Below, in pieces: positions 18,436 to 27,572 of a DNA stretch of 64,000 nt. Numbering within the stretch: position 1 is the first letter of the stretch; each line of letters starts with the position of its first letter. Location: contig NZ_KB905466.1 of NCBI RefSeq assembly GCF_000381365.1, positions 184,744 to 248,743 on the forward strand, read 5' to 3'. The translations under genes were made by a program, and so were the position numbers. This DNA comes from Bacteroides salyersiae WAL 10018 = DSM 18765 = JCM 12988 (GTDB taxonomy: Bacteria > Bacteroidota > Bacteroidia > Bacteroidales > Bacteroidaceae). The notes beneath the pieces are model-generated. The model made no database searches. It worked only from the letters and a program-made list of their open reading frames with translations, and was not told where the DNA came from.

Positions 18436-20442
18436 TTATTTCAGTTTCTTCTCAGGAGAATAAACCAACCCGTCGACAGCACGTTCACCATCAAGCGTGA
18501 CAAAAACAGTAGTAAACATCCATTTCACCAGACGTACCTGATGAGTTTTAAATTCTCCTACGGGAAGTTTCAGCAATACCTTGTTCCATCCTTTATTCAA
18601 ATGCACCTTCAAGGGAGGACGAGCCGTGAAGTTCTCATTCCCCAAGGGTATCTCATTATCCAACACAGTATGGTTGGCTGTCCACACAGGAGGAAGTATC
18701 TCGGTGTCATTCAACCAGATACGACTTCCTTTATAATCCCACTTACCGGCAGGAGGAGGCAGATCTTTCTCGGAACGTCCATAGTTCTGAAACTCTGCCC
18801 ACAAACCAACCTCCTGGCTTTTGGGAGAATAAACCCAAGTATATGCATACGCCGTATGATTTTCTTCAGGTTCTTTATAGAAAGCAGGAATCAGAGTTCC
18901 CCACACATGACGCAGATAGATACCGGCACCAATGGCTTGTCGCACATTGTACTCCTGTCCTTCGTATACATATGATTCTTTCAACTCGGATTCGGGAGGA
19001 AACGTACGTTCCAAATCACCTTCATTGGGAAATGCATCCGTAATGTTCCATTTCACATTGGTTTGTTTCACATAGGCAAAAGGATACCCCTTGAAACAAT
19101 GCTCTTTGTGCCACAACATTCTTCTCTCGAAATCGGCAAAACTCCGGAATTCGTCTGAATCCTCTCCCGGAAGAATCGTCCCGTTTTTATCGAAATACTC
19201 AAAGCCGCCTCCTTTCCAAGACCGTTCGGCAAAAGCCAGCATATTGGGATAAAAGGAATTTTCTCTGATAACATTCACTTCCGGTACGACCCATCTGTCC
19301 TGCCACACAGACAGAATACTTCCGGCAATATCATCACTGCCATAGGGCTGGTTATAGATGCGGCTATTGTACAAAGCAATGATATCGGCAAACACATCAA
19401 AATGATTGAGATAATGGAATCTTGAATCGATGGCCGGAATACCCTCCTGCGCCTTCCCTCTATAACTCCATAAATGGGTCATATCTATCTCCCCCGGCTT
19501 ATAATGCCAGCCCGGATTCCAGGAAATCGCCTTTTTCCCTTTAGCACGGACATAGGCCACCATTTCCGGCACAAACTGCGGATTGGTAAATGCCACCTCA
19601 TCCGTCCCGATATGCAAATACGGCACATCGAATGTCTCACAAATTTCATCCACCAATAATTTCAGGATTTTCATACCGGCTTCACTCTGCATATCGTGTC
19701 TGAAAGCCCGCACAAAAGCCGCACTATGCCCCGGCATATCAATCTCCGGAATAAGCATCACCTGCCTTTGTTTACAAAACTCCACCAGATCCCTAACTTC
19801 TTCCAGTGTATAAAACTTGCCGGGCATACGTGTCATATTGCAACTATCATTCAATACCGGAAAGATTTTGCTTTCAAGACGCCATGCCTGGTTCTCCGTC
19901 AGATGCCAATGAAATACATTGATTTTATAACGGGAAAGAATATCTATTTCCCGTTTCAATTCCTCTACGGAAATATATCCCCTGCCTACATCCTGCATGA
20001 AGCCACGAACGCGAAAAGCCGGCCAATCTACAATCTCCCCTCCATGAATGAGAGCCGTTCCTTTACAATGTAGCTGTCTTAAAGTCTGTAACCCCCAGTA
20101 TGCTCCCTGTTCCGTAGTTGCTTCGATAGATATTTTATTCTTCCTCACAACCAAACGATATGCCTCGTTCTCATTCAAAGCTATTCCATCCAGTTTTTCT
20201 ACTAAATGGATCTCAATTACGGAAGAGGATTTGCCATCTATCATGCCTCCTAATTCCGACACCAGCAGTCCCAATTGAGGAATGAGAATATCACCGGATA
20301 ACCTTACTCTCTTTATACTGAATTTTTCATTCGTCAGCTTTACCTGTTGCGGTTCGGGCAAAAAATGGATATTACCTGCCCGAACCGTAGCAAATGTGCA
20401 CAGCAATAGGAAACAGATGGCACAACAGGTTCTATTTTTCAT
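18436..20442 (-). CDS. Beta-N-acetylhexosaminidase, GH20
   Basis: The 668-residue enzyme has a signal peptide (ending VRAGN), a GH20b N-terminal domain and the catalytic barrel. IEIDMPGHSAAF is seen, and the LHIGTDEVAF block near residues 273-282 contains the Asp-Glu pair in which Glu is the acid/base and Asp stabilises the substrate acetamido group. The C-terminal ~250 residues form beta-rich accessory domains. GH20 enzymes remove terminal GlcNAc/GalNAc, which become exposed once sialic acid and galactose have been trimmed from host glycans. Its ATG overlaps the TGA of the sialidase gene by 4 bp, indicating coupled translation with NanH. Confidence 0.9.
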   Translation of the reverse strand: MKNRTCCAICFLLLCTFATVRAGNIHFLPEPQQVKLTNEKFSIKRVRLSGDILIPQLGLLVSELGGMIDGKSSSVIEIHLVEKLDGIALNENEAYRLVVRKNKISIEATTEQGAYWGLQTLRQLHCKGTALIHGGEIVDWPAFRVRGFMQDVGRGYISVEELKREIDILSRYKINVFHWHLTENQAWRLESKIFPVLNDSCNMTRMPGKFYTLEEVRDLVEFCKQRQVMLIPEIDMPGHSAAFVRAFRHDMQSEAGMKILKLLVDEICETFDVPYLHIGTDEVAFTNPQFVPEMVAYVRAKGKKAISWNPGWHYKPGEIDMTHLWSYRGKAQEGIPAIDSRFHYLNHFDVFADIIALYNSRIYNQPYGSDDIAGSILSVWQDRWVVPEVNVIRENSFYPNMLAFAERSWKGGGFEYFDKNGTILPGEDSDEFRSFADFERRMLWHKEHCFKGYPFAYVKQTNVKWNITDAFPNEGDLERTFPPESELKESYVYEGQEYNVRQAIGAGIYLRHVWGTLIPAFYKEPEENHTAYAYTWVYSPKSQEVGLWAEFQNYGRSEKDLPPPAGKWDYKGSRIWLNDTEILPPVWTANHTVLDNEIPLGNENFTARPPLKVHLNKGWNKVLLKLPVGEFKTHQVRLVKWMFTTVFVTLDGERAVDGLVYSPEKKLK

Positions 20443-22073
20443 TTGATTATGTCTTCTATTTTTATTCGCTGAAAAGTCATATGCGCTACGCTACTTTCAT
20501 ACAGAATACCAATCGTTTCCTTATCAATCAAAGTAAGGCAGGAGTATCCCCATCCCTCGGCTTCATCTATCAGCAACTGATGTTCGGGCAGCCAGGTCAC
20601 TCCACCGTCGAGACTGGCCTTGATGGTAATATGATTCCGTCCCTTTATCGTATTGGGGTTGGAAAACAACAAAATGTCTTTTCCCAGTACATTCTCTTTC
20701 GCATCTATCTTTATCAGACTTGCCATGCAAACCGGTTCACGCAAAGCACTTCGCGAAGAGACATGCTCTGTCCATGTTTTCCCTAAATCCTTTGTAATAG
20801 CCACCGCACGGCTTCCTCCCCGGTTATCACGCATATTCAACATCAGTACGCCGGGTTCTACCTCCGCCACTTGTGCCTCTGTAGTGTTTATACGGGCATA
20901 ATTATGAATTTTCCATGTCTCCCCACGGTCTTTGCTATACATAATTCCGGCATTAGGTATACGGGCGGCATCGATAAACTGAATAGGAAAAACCAGCGTA
21001 CCATCACTCATCGTAATCCCACGCCCCGGCCCTTGCAATAAGAAGTACCAGGAAGGGTCTTTCACCTGTTCTGTGATATTGATCGGAGCCGACCATGTTT
21101 TTCCGTCATCCGTACTCTTCGTCATTACCAATTGTGCCGTATGATTCATATCCATTCCCGGATGCGAACTCCACCACGCACGTTGATTTCCCATTCCATG
21201 TGTCCATGCAGCAACGATCCAGATGGTATTTGTTTTCGTATCTACCAGAATAGAAGGATCTCCTACCCCATTTTGTGCGGCCGGCAATCCTCCGTGTTCG
21301 CCAAACGCCAATGGCAAACGCATCTTTTCCCATGTCTTTCCGCCATCCGTACTACGGCTCAACCCCACATCCACATGCTCTTGTAAATCGACGCTGCTAT
21401 TATAACGCACGTCATATACTCCCAATAAAGTACCTTTATTAGTCGTTACCAATCCCGGAATACGAAATGCTGCCGAATGATCATCTCCGGCATGGCGCAC
21501 TCCCACACCCATATAATGCTCGATATTTTCAGGAGAAACCAGATTTAAGAGCGCATTTTTACCATCTAAAGTTGCCGAAGCTATCTTTGCCTTCACTTTG
21601 GCAGTAAGCGAAGTTCCGGGTTTCATTTGCAAACTGATCCAGAAATAATTGATACCCGGAAACAGTTTTTGTTCACCTTTCAGTACAATCTCATTTTTAG
21701 GATTATTCACTTCGGCTTTTTTTATCGAATAAAAAGGATTGGCAGCCAATGTTTTTCCCGGAGCATGGCTGGATATATATTCAACGGGAGCAAAACGCTT
21801 TTTACCTACATCCTGTAAAGCTTCCGTACCTCCATAATAAAGCTTCACAGATTGAATATCCGAAAGCACGGTTTCTTCATCAAATTTCAACACAACCTTG
21901 TCCAGCACCTTACTATCCTTTGCGTCCAGACGCAAATAAAACAAGACATTATCTTGCCTTTCTATCAAAATAGGAATACGTGTTTCTTTGATAAAAAGGG
22001 TATCGGCCGCACAAAGTGTAGACACTGCACATAACAAACAAAAGAAAGGAAGTAAAAACAGAGTTTTTTTCAT
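20439..22073 (-). CDS. nanH: Exo-alpha-sialidase (neuraminidase), GH33
   Basis: I place the start at the ATG at 22071-22073, which begins the signal peptide MKKTLFLLPFFCLLCAV; 29 open codons lie upstream, but a promoter-like box lies only ~36 bp before this ATG. The 544-residue protein has an N-terminal carbohydrate-binding-like domain (~190 residues) and then the six-bladed GH33 domain. It shows the FRIP motif (SAAFRIPGL) and five Asp boxes (STDGGKTW, STDDGKTW, SKDRGETW, TKDLGKTW, SLDGGVTW). It releases sialic acid from host glycans outside the inner membrane. It is coupled to the GH20 gene by a 4-bp overlap and lies downstream of nanT. Confidence 0.93.
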   Translation of the reverse strand: MKKTLFLLPFFCLLCAVSTLCAADTLFIKETRIPILIERQDNVLFYLRLDAKDSKVLDKVVLKFDEETVLSDIQSVKLYYGGTEALQDVGKKRFAPVEYISSHAPGKTLAANPFYSIKKAEVNNPKNEIVLKGEQKLFPGINYFWISLQMKPGTSLTAKVKAKIASATLDGKNALLNLVSPENIEHYMGVGVRHAGDDHSAAFRIPGLVTTNKGTLLGVYDVRYNSSVDLQEHVDVGLSRSTDGGKTWEKMRLPLAFGEHGGLPAAQNGVGDPSILVDTKTNTIWIVAAWTHGMGNQRAWWSSHPGMDMNHTAQLVMTKSTDDGKTWSAPINITEQVKDPSWYFLLQGPGRGITMSDGTLVFPIQFIDAARIPNAGIMYSKDRGETWKIHNYARINTTEAQVAEVEPGVLMLNMRDNRGGSRAVAITKDLGKTWTEHVSSRSALREPVCMASLIKIDAKENVLGKDILLFSNPNTIKGRNHITIKASLDGGVTWLPEHQLLIDEAEGWGYSCLTLIDKETIGILYESSVAHMTFQRIKIEDIIK

Positions 22074-22108
22074 GGTATTGACTAAAATTATATTTACGTT
22101 ATTGAGGA

Positions 22109-22116
22109 CAAAGATA
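22109..22116 (-). promoter_or_regulatory. Candidate nanH -7 box
   Basis: The minus strand reads TATCTTTG here, an exact TAnnTTTG match, 36 bp before the preferred nanH ATG. No TTG is seen about 20 bp upstream, so it is a candidate internal promoter only. Confidence 0.35.
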
Positions 22117-22196
22117 CTATTTTTCATTTTATATCGGTTTACACACTTTTTTATTTCCAACCATACCGGTATTGAAATCCGGAGAAATCATCCACA

Positions 22197-23432
22197 TCAC
22201 TGCATATTATCCGTTTTAGGGCGCAGGAAGTAGAGTTGCAATGCCAATGCTATTAAAACAACTACACTCAGCCAGGCAAAACCCAATCCTAATTCGCCAC
22301 CGTCGGTCCATCGCCCTAATAAACTGGTGACGGCAGCCCCGGCAAACACCCCTGTCATATTCATGATACCATAAGCAGTTGCACGATATTTAGCCGATAC
22401 GAACTGGCAAAGAATAGGCATATTATTCGCATCAAAGATTCCAAAACCGATGCCAAACAATAATCCGGCTCCCACAATACCTACCGTATTGTGTCCAAAC
22501 CCTAATAGCATCAATGCCGGGATAGTAAGTCCTAAGCCGATAGCTCCTGTATAAACCCGGCCACGAATATTCTTTAATACCCATCTGTCCGAAAGGATTC
22601 CACCGAGAAGCACTCCGATAAAAGAAGAAACAGCAATAGTAATAGTTGACATCGGACCTGCTTCCGACATCGGGATATTCAGATTCTCGGCAAACAGGGT
22701 CGGCAACCAGTTTTTCGTGGCCCATCCCGGAAGGCTGGGAGCAGCAAAATAAAATAATATCACCCAGAATGCAACATTACTGAATAACAAAGACAAACCT
22801 TTAAAAACAGATGACTTCTGCTTCGGTTCCTCCCGACGCAAACGCTCTATCTCCATATGCTCCTTATTTTCGCGCAAAAAGACAACTAATATAAAAGCAT
22901 AGACAATACCGATGATCCCAAACCAGTGAAAAGCCGTATGCCAGGAATAAGCGGCTGCTACGGTAGCTCCAAATCCGCCAATAGCCTGACCTGTGTAAAG
23001 TCCGGTCATATGAATTCCCACTGCCAACGAACGCGACTTATCCTGATGCCAATCTGCAATCAAAGAAAGTCCGGCCGGAATATAAAGCGCTTCACTCACT
23101 CCCATCAAAGCGCGTAACCAATATACTTGAGTGAACGTTTCGGCATATCCCATACCAAAAGTAACGGCAGACCAAACAAAAAGACTTCCTACAATCAGCC
23201 ATTTTCGGTTTAATCTGTCAGCAATCATACCGGCAACAGGGCTCATAAATCCATATATCCAAAGAAAGACAGCCATCAAACGGCCGAAATTAGTAGCTGA
23301 CTGTAATTCTGCAATATCCAATTGCATAGCATCTTTCATAGTCGAAAGCATCTGACGATCCATATAATTGAGTAATGCTACTCCCCAAAGAAGAGCTACT
23401 ACAATCCAAGGATAAATTTTTGAGTTTTTCAT
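22197..23432 (-). CDS. nanT: MFS sialic acid transporter
   Basis: The 411-residue protein is a 12-helix major facilitator. Visible family features are ALLNYMDRQMLSTM in helix 1, GMIADRLNRKWLIVGSLF in the first cytoplasmic loop (D-R-x-x-R/K-K type), IPAGLSLIADWH near helix 4 and a central loop around EIERLRREEPKQKSS. In this class of nan locus the MFS protein imports Neu5Ac across the inner membrane and is the T of nanLET. The gene stands 574 bp downstream of nanE, and the gap holds iterated sites and a hairpin element. nanT may therefore be transcribed both from the main operon and from its own promoter. Confidence 0.9.
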   Translation of the reverse strand: MKNSKIYPWIVVALLWGVALLNYMDRQMLSTMKDAMQLDIAELQSATNFGRLMAVFLWIYGFMSPVAGMIADRLNRKWLIVGSLFVWSAVTFGMGYAETFTQVYWLRALMGVSEALYIPAGLSLIADWHQDKSRSLAVGIHMTGLYTGQAIGGFGATVAAAYSWHTAFHWFGIIGIVYAFILVVFLRENKEHMEIERLRREEPKQKSSVFKGLSLLFSNVAFWVILFYFAAPSLPGWATKNWLPTLFAENLNIPMSEAGPMSTITIAVSSFIGVLLGGILSDRWVLKNIRGRVYTGAIGLGLTIPALMLLGFGHNTVGIVGAGLLFGIGFGIFDANNMPILCQFVSAKYRATAYGIMNMTGVFAGAAVTSLLGRWTDGGELGLGFAWLSVVVLIALALQLYFLRPKTDNMQ

Positions 23433-23627
23433 GATTTCCTGTTCGTTTTCAATTATAATAGCGTATGCCCTCCTGCTTTTTTGCTCGTTATAATTTACTT
23501 GCTATAAAAACAAGTATATTCTCTCCGATTATCAATGATAAGAAAATAAATATTCCTGTCGCTTTCATCTTCAAAAAAAATAATCAACTGAAAAACAACA
23601 GTTTCCGTGGAATATTCTTACTATTTA

Positions 23628-23635
23628 CAAAAGTA
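23628..23635 (-). promoter_or_regulatory. Candidate nanT promoter -7 box
   Basis: The minus strand reads TACTTTTG (TAnnTTTG match). Four repeated sites lie at and directly upstream of it, where an activator would bind. A second match, TATTTTTG, occurs at 23697-23704. No clear -33 TTG supports either. Confidence 0.4.
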
Positions 23636-23723
23636 TATACTAAACGGCACATTAAGTATATACTTTAACCACATATAAATATATACTTTTAAATATCAAA
23701 AATATATACTCTTATAATGGAGA
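23632..23723. repeat. Four 10-bp TATATACT sites at exact 23-bp spacing
   Basis: AGTATATACT starts at 23632 and at 23655, and AATATATACT-type sites start at 23678 and at 23701, each exactly 23 bp apart. The first two are perfect palindromes. The 13-bp spacers are not conserved. Such phased arrays usually bind a regulator or initiator protein repeatedly. Their position upstream of nanT suggests transcription control. Confidence 0.8.
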
Positions 23724-23831
23724 ATTCAGGGCCTTAAATTTCTAATTAACAATGTTAAAACGGGTGCCATCGGGATACGCTATAACCCCTATGGCAAGCC
23801 GTACTCTCTCTATTCCGAATAATTCATGAGC

Positions 23832-23968
23832 TATTAAGTAGTCAAGTAGTTAAGTAGTCAAGTAGTAAGTAGTTGAATGATGAGGTAGAAAGTAGTTAAA
23901 GAAAACACATCAGACAAGTCATTTCTACTTGACTACTTAACTACTTGACTACTTACTACTTAAGCACT
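23832..23968. repeat. Long inverted tandem-repeat hairpin element (copy 2)
   Basis: TTAAGTAGTCAAGTAGTTAA-type units on the left (from about 23834) pair with CTACTTGACTACTTAACTAC-type units on the right (about 23925-23963). The core contains GAAAACACATCAGACAAGTC. The core and units match those of copy 1 at 17368-17571, although both copies have diverged in unit number. Confidence 0.85.
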
Positions 23969-24006
23969 TCTTAGCCACTGTCACAAATTATTCAAACTAT
24001 ATATTC

Positions 24007-25185
24007 TTAAGGTAATAATTCCCGGCAAAGCTCATACCCCTTTGTCATCATCCGAGGGATGTGGAAAGGTCCTTTAAAGATATTACCTTTTGCCGGTTGT
24101 GAGACTGTTCCATCGCGATGAAGGTATCCGTACCACTCTCCAAATTCATGATCAGGGAAATGGGCATATGTCCAATCACTGACCTGCCGGTGCATAGCAA
24201 GATACTTTTCATCTTTCGTAGCCTGATAAGCATACAGAGAAGCAATGATCGCTTCGGTCTGTGGCCACCAGAATTTCATGTCATGTGCATAATCCTGTGG
24301 GGGCAGGTTACGACAGTCGCGGAAGTTTATAATACCACCATATTCTTTATCCCATCCCCACTCCCACGACCAGTCGAGGATAGTAAGCGCCATATCGGTC
24401 AGTTGTTTATCCCAATTACGATATTTAGCCTCTTCAAGAATAAACCAAGAAGTTTCAATACAATGCCCCGGATTGATAATACGTCCATTAATCGTATCGA
24501 TGAATTCCCCGTTGGAACCAACCGTCTCCAATAACGCATTGAATTCCGGATGCATAAAATCTTTCTGTAACAATGCAATCGAATCATCGATCTGCTTATC
24601 GAGTGCCGGATCGGCGATAGCAGCACGAATACGTGAAGCTGTATTGATGAGAATCATAACGATGGAATGGCCTTTCGACTGCACCGTATTCCAATACTTA
24701 GGTTCCAATACACCGGGAGTATTGAGAAAACGCTGTATATCTTTAAACAGTTTCAAAGCCTTTTCCGCATATTCCCTTTCACCCGAAGCGATAGCATATT
24801 CTGCCATAGCAATAGCTGCAAAAGTTTCAGAAAAGACATAACGACGTTTGCGCAAAGGCTCTCCCGATGCGGTAACTTCAAAAAACATACGCCCATCAGA
24901 ATCAAAACAATGTTGCTCTATAAAGTCAATCGTACTTTTTGCAGCAGCCAGCCACTCCGGATTTTGTTCAATATGATTATAAGCATAACTGCATGTGAAC
25001 GCAAAACGCCCTTGAAACCAAACTGATTTGGTAGTATCTATCAAAGAACCGTCACGATCCAAGCAGGTATAAACACCTCCGTTCCGAAGATCCAACCCAT
25101 GCTTCAACCAAAAAGGCATTATATTTCCCAACATGTCGTCCCGGTAAGAGACTGACCATTTTTGTAGATATTCGGTTACATTCAT
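24007..25185 (-). CDS. nanE: N-acylglucosamine 2-epimerase family enzyme (ManNAc to GlcNAc)
   Basis: The 392-residue protein belongs to the AGE (alpha/alpha-barrel) epimerase family, not to the TIM-barrel NanE-6P family. Visible features are the RNGGVYTCLDRDG start, NPGHCIETSWF near residues 235-245 and the C-terminal FHIPRMM near 374-380. The two His residues in the last two blocks fit the family catalytic pair. In Bacteroides nanLET loci this enzyme converts ManNAc released by the aldolase to GlcNAc, which is then phosphorylated by a separate kinase. It lies 12 bp downstream of the aldolase gene and is clearly cotranscribed with it. Confidence 0.9.
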   Translation of the reverse strand: MNVTEYLQKWSVSYRDDMLGNIMPFWLKHGLDLRNGGVYTCLDRDGSLIDTTKSVWFQGRFAFTCSYAYNHIEQNPEWLAAAKSTIDFIEQHCFDSDGRMFFEVTASGEPLRKRRYVFSETFAAIAMAEYAIASGEREYAEKALKLFKDIQRFLNTPGVLEPKYWNTVQSKGHSIVMILINTASRIRAAIADPALDKQIDDSIALLQKDFMHPEFNALLETVGSNGEFIDTINGRIINPGHCIETSWFILEEAKYRNWDKQLTDMALTILDWSWEWGWDKEYGGIINFRDCRNLPPQDYAHDMKFWWPQTEAIIASLYAYQATKDEKYLAMHRQVSDWTYAHFPDHEFGEWYGYLHRDGTVSQPAKGNIFKGPFHIPRMMTKGYELCRELLP

Positions 25186-25197
25186 AACATAAACGGA

Positions 25198-26115
25198 TTA
25201 AAACTTATTACAACGATCAAAAAAGTGAATAGCTTCCAATTCTGCTTTCATACGAGCCTCTTCCTCGTCGGTCATATTCTGGAAAGGTGTACGATTCTTG
25301 CCCAAATCCAAGCCGATCAGTTTCATAATGCGTTTACCACCTACAATATTACCTCTATAATGACAGATCACATTGATCACTTCCTGAGAGAAATTCTGAA
25401 GTTGACGCGCTTTCTCCAAATCACCGGCATTCCAGGCATCGATAATACCTACCAGATTACAACCGTTGTAGTTAGTGGTACCACCTATTCCTCCCTGAGC
25501 GCCTCCCATTGCCAGACAAGGAAGAATAGTCTCATCCTGCCCATGCAACATATCAAACTTTCCATCCTTATAAAGACGGCATTGATTGTACTCATACAAG
25601 CTCTCATAGGTGTATTTGATGCCTGCAAAATTAGGAATACGCCCGTCTACCGCTTCAAGAAAAGCTACCATAGACAGAAATGCCCCGTTAAAAGCAGGAA
25701 TATGATAAAAATAGAAAGGAAGCTCGGGAGCACCGCAAGCAATCTCTTCACAGTATTTCACCAGTTCTTCTACACGACCTACCTTAGGGAAAGGAGGAGC
25801 CATCGCACCAATACCCCATGCTCCGATCTTTTGTGCATGCTCTGCCAAGCGACGACTCGACTTCACGCAAGTACTACCCACATGAACAATTACTTTAAAA
25901 TTTTCCGGAGATACTTCGATCCAGCGTTCCGCCAACTTCATGCGCTCTTCTTCGGTGAGCATATAGCCTTCACCCGATGAACCGTTAATAAAGACACCTT
26001 TCAAACCATTTTTTGCCAACATCGCCGCATAGGCAGCAATCGGTTCGTAATTCACCTCACCATTTTCATAAAAAGGAGTGAAAGGGGCATTTATCAACCC
26101 GATAATCTTTTCCAT
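25198..26115 (-). CDS. nanA: N-acetylneuraminate lyase (sialic acid aldolase)
   Basis: The 305-residue protein is a DHDPS/NAL-family TIM barrel. Substrate-carboxylate residues are in GSSGEG (45-50), the catalytic Tyr is in YFYHIP (Tyr137) and the Schiff-base Lys is in FAGIKYTYE (Lys167). It also shows GGTTNYNG. It cleaves Neu5Ac to pyruvate and ManNAc in the cytoplasm. In B. fragilis the gene is also called nanL. It is the first gene of the locus, followed by nanE, and has a well-formed Bacteroides promoter upstream. The ROK regulator gene diverges from it across a 242-bp intergenic region. Confidence 0.94.
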   Translation of the reverse strand: MEKIIGLINAPFTPFYENGEVNYEPIAAYAAMLAKNGLKGVFINGSSGEGYMLTEEERMKLAERWIEVSPENFKVIVHVGSTCVKSSRRLAEHAQKIGAWGIGAMAPPFPKVGRVEELVKYCEEIACGAPELPFYFYHIPAFNGAFLSMVAFLEAVDGRIPNFAGIKYTYESLYEYNQCRLYKDGKFDMLHGQDETILPCLAMGGAQGGIGGTTNYNGCNLVGIIDAWNAGDLEKARQLQNFSQEVINVICHYRGNIVGGKRIMKLIGLDLGKNRTPFQNMTDEEEARMKAELEAIHFFDRCNKF

Positions 26116-26164
26116 AAGTATACAGTTTTATTCTATCAAACATGTGATTTAAACATTCATGCCA

Positions 26165-26194
26165 CAAATATAGATATTTCTTAATTAACAACAA
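26165..26194 (-). promoter_or_regulatory. Main promoter of the nan operon
   Basis: On the minus strand a TATATTTG -7 box (26165-26172) and a TTG at 26192-26194 are separated by 19 bp, matching the Bacteroidetes consensus. The predicted start gives a ~45-nt leader before the aldolase ATG. Confidence 0.75.
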
Positions 26195-26330
26195 GATTAT
26201 TTTTAAAATTTCTTATTATCAACTCGCAAATAAACAAAAATGATTTATTATATAATCCCTTATTAGACTATAAACAAAGAATATTAATAAATTAAAAAGG
26301 AAAAACAGAGCAAAATATTCAAATAACCCG

Positions 26331-26338
26331 TATATTTG
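26331..26338 (+). promoter_or_regulatory. Candidate promoter of the ROK regulator gene
   Basis: TATATTTG matches the -7 consensus 19 bp before the ATG, implying a very short leader. No -33 TTG is seen at the expected distance. The AT-rich 26195-26330 stretch between the two divergent promoters would hold any operator, but I see no unambiguous palindrome there. Confidence 0.45.
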
Positions 26339-26357
26339 TTCATCATAAACCACTAAT

Positions 26358-27572
26358 ATGGCATACATGAAACATAATTTGCTCAAAGAAATAGAAATAG
26401 GTTCCAAAAATGCTCTCGTAAAGAAGAGAATTATTACGCATTATATATATAATGGAAGCTCAACGATCACCGACCTTTCAAAAGAAATGGACTTGAGCGT
26501 ACCCACCGTAACCAAGTTTATTGATGAGATGTGTGAAGACGGGTATATCAATGATTACGGCAAACTGGAGACAAGCGGCGGGCGCCATCCAAACTTATAC
26601 GGACTTAATCCGGAATCCGGGTATTTTATCGGAGTGGATATTAAAAAATTCGCCATCAATATCGGACTTATCAACTTTAAAGGAGATATGATGGAGCTCA
26701 AAATGAATATCCCCTACACTTTTGAAAATTCAAAAGAAGGATTAAATGAATTATGCAAACTCATATCGAGTTTCATAAAAACACTTAGTATCGACAAAGA
26801 GAAAATATTAAATATCAATATGAACGTATCCGGTCGGGTCAATCCGGAATCCGGATATAGTTTCAGTCAATTCAATTTCGAAGAACGCCCGTTGGCAGAT
26901 GTACTAACAGAAAAACTGGGCTACAAAGTAACCATAGACAATGACACCCGCGCCATGACCTACGGAGAGTATATGCAGGGCTGCGTAAAAGGAGAAAAAA
27001 ATATCATATTCGTCAATATCAGTTGGGGATTGGGCATTGGCATCATCATCGATGGGAAAATATATACCGGAAAATCAGGTTTCTCCGGTGAATTCGGGCA
27101 CGTAAGCGCTTATGAAAATGAAATCATCTGTCACTGTGGGAAAAAAGGATGCATTGAAACAGAGGCATCGGGATCGGCCTTGCACCGAATATTATTGGAA
27201 CGTATCAAAAACGGAGAAAACTCAATCTTATCCAACCGCATATCATCGGAAGATCCGATCACTCTTGACGAAATCATTGCATCCGTCAACAAAGAAGACG
27301 TCCTCTGTATTGAAATAGTGGAAGAGATCGGCCAGAAGTTAGGGAAACAAATTGCCGGACTTATCAATCTCTTCAATCCGGAATTGGTTATTATCGGTGG
27401 CACTTTATCGCTTACAGGAGACTATATCGCCCAACCGATAAAAACAGCCGTCCGCAAATACTCCCTCAACTTAGTAAACAAAGATTCGGCTATCCTCACT
27501 TCCAAACTGAAAGACAAAGCGGGAATTGTAGGAGCCTGCATGCTTGCACGAAGCAGAATGTTCGAAGATTAA
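26358..27572 (+). CDS. ROK-family transcriptional regulator, probable nan regulator
   Basis: The 404-residue protein has an N-terminal winged-helix domain (residues ~10-75; SSTITDLSKEMDLSVPTVTKFIDE) and a ROK sugar-kinase-like domain. The latter carries the ROK zinc-binding block CHCGKKGCIETEASG near residues 255-269, preceded by GFSGEFGHV with the HxxxGC-type His. ROK proteins with an HTH are sugar-responsive repressors; a kinase role is less likely because of the DNA-binding domain. Divergence from the sialic acid aldolase gene makes the nan operon the obvious target, with ManNAc or a related sugar as a plausible ligand. Its stop codon overlaps that of the convergent cupin gene. Confidence 0.85.
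   Translation: MAYMKHNLLKEIEIGSKNALVKKRIITHYIYNGSSTITDLSKEMDLSVPTVTKFIDEMCEDGYINDYGKLETSGGRHPNLYGLNPESGYFIGVDIKKFAINIGLINFKGDMMELKMNIPYTFENSKEGLNELCKLISSFIKTLSIDKEKILNINMNVSGRVNPESGYSFSQFNFEERPLADVLTEKLGYKVTIDNDTRAMTYGEYMQGCVKGEKNIIFVNISWGLGIGIIIDGKIYTGKSGFSGEFGHVSAYENEIICHCGKKGCIETEASGSALHRILLERIKNGENSILSNRISSEDPITLDEIIASVNKEDVLCIEIVEEIGQKLGKQIAGLINLFNPELVIIGGTLSLTGDYIAQPIKTAVRKYSLNLVNKDSAILTSKLKDKAGIVGACMLARSRMFED

Larger units (their letters stand above)
23433..24006 (-). other. 574-bp non-coding gap between nanE and nanT
   Basis: No convincing gene is seen. In the direction of transcription it holds a long hairpin element (23832-23968), a 23-bp-period array of 10-bp sites (23632-23723), a candidate -7 box (23628-23635) and a ~190-nt leader to the nanT ATG. 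A lone half-matching site (AAGTATATTC) sits near 23511-23521. Confidence 0.7.

Noticed and set aside
25225..25980. Plus-strand frame of 251 codons across the aldolase gene
   Set aside because: It mirrors the intact nanA coding sequence on the other strand and has no family features.
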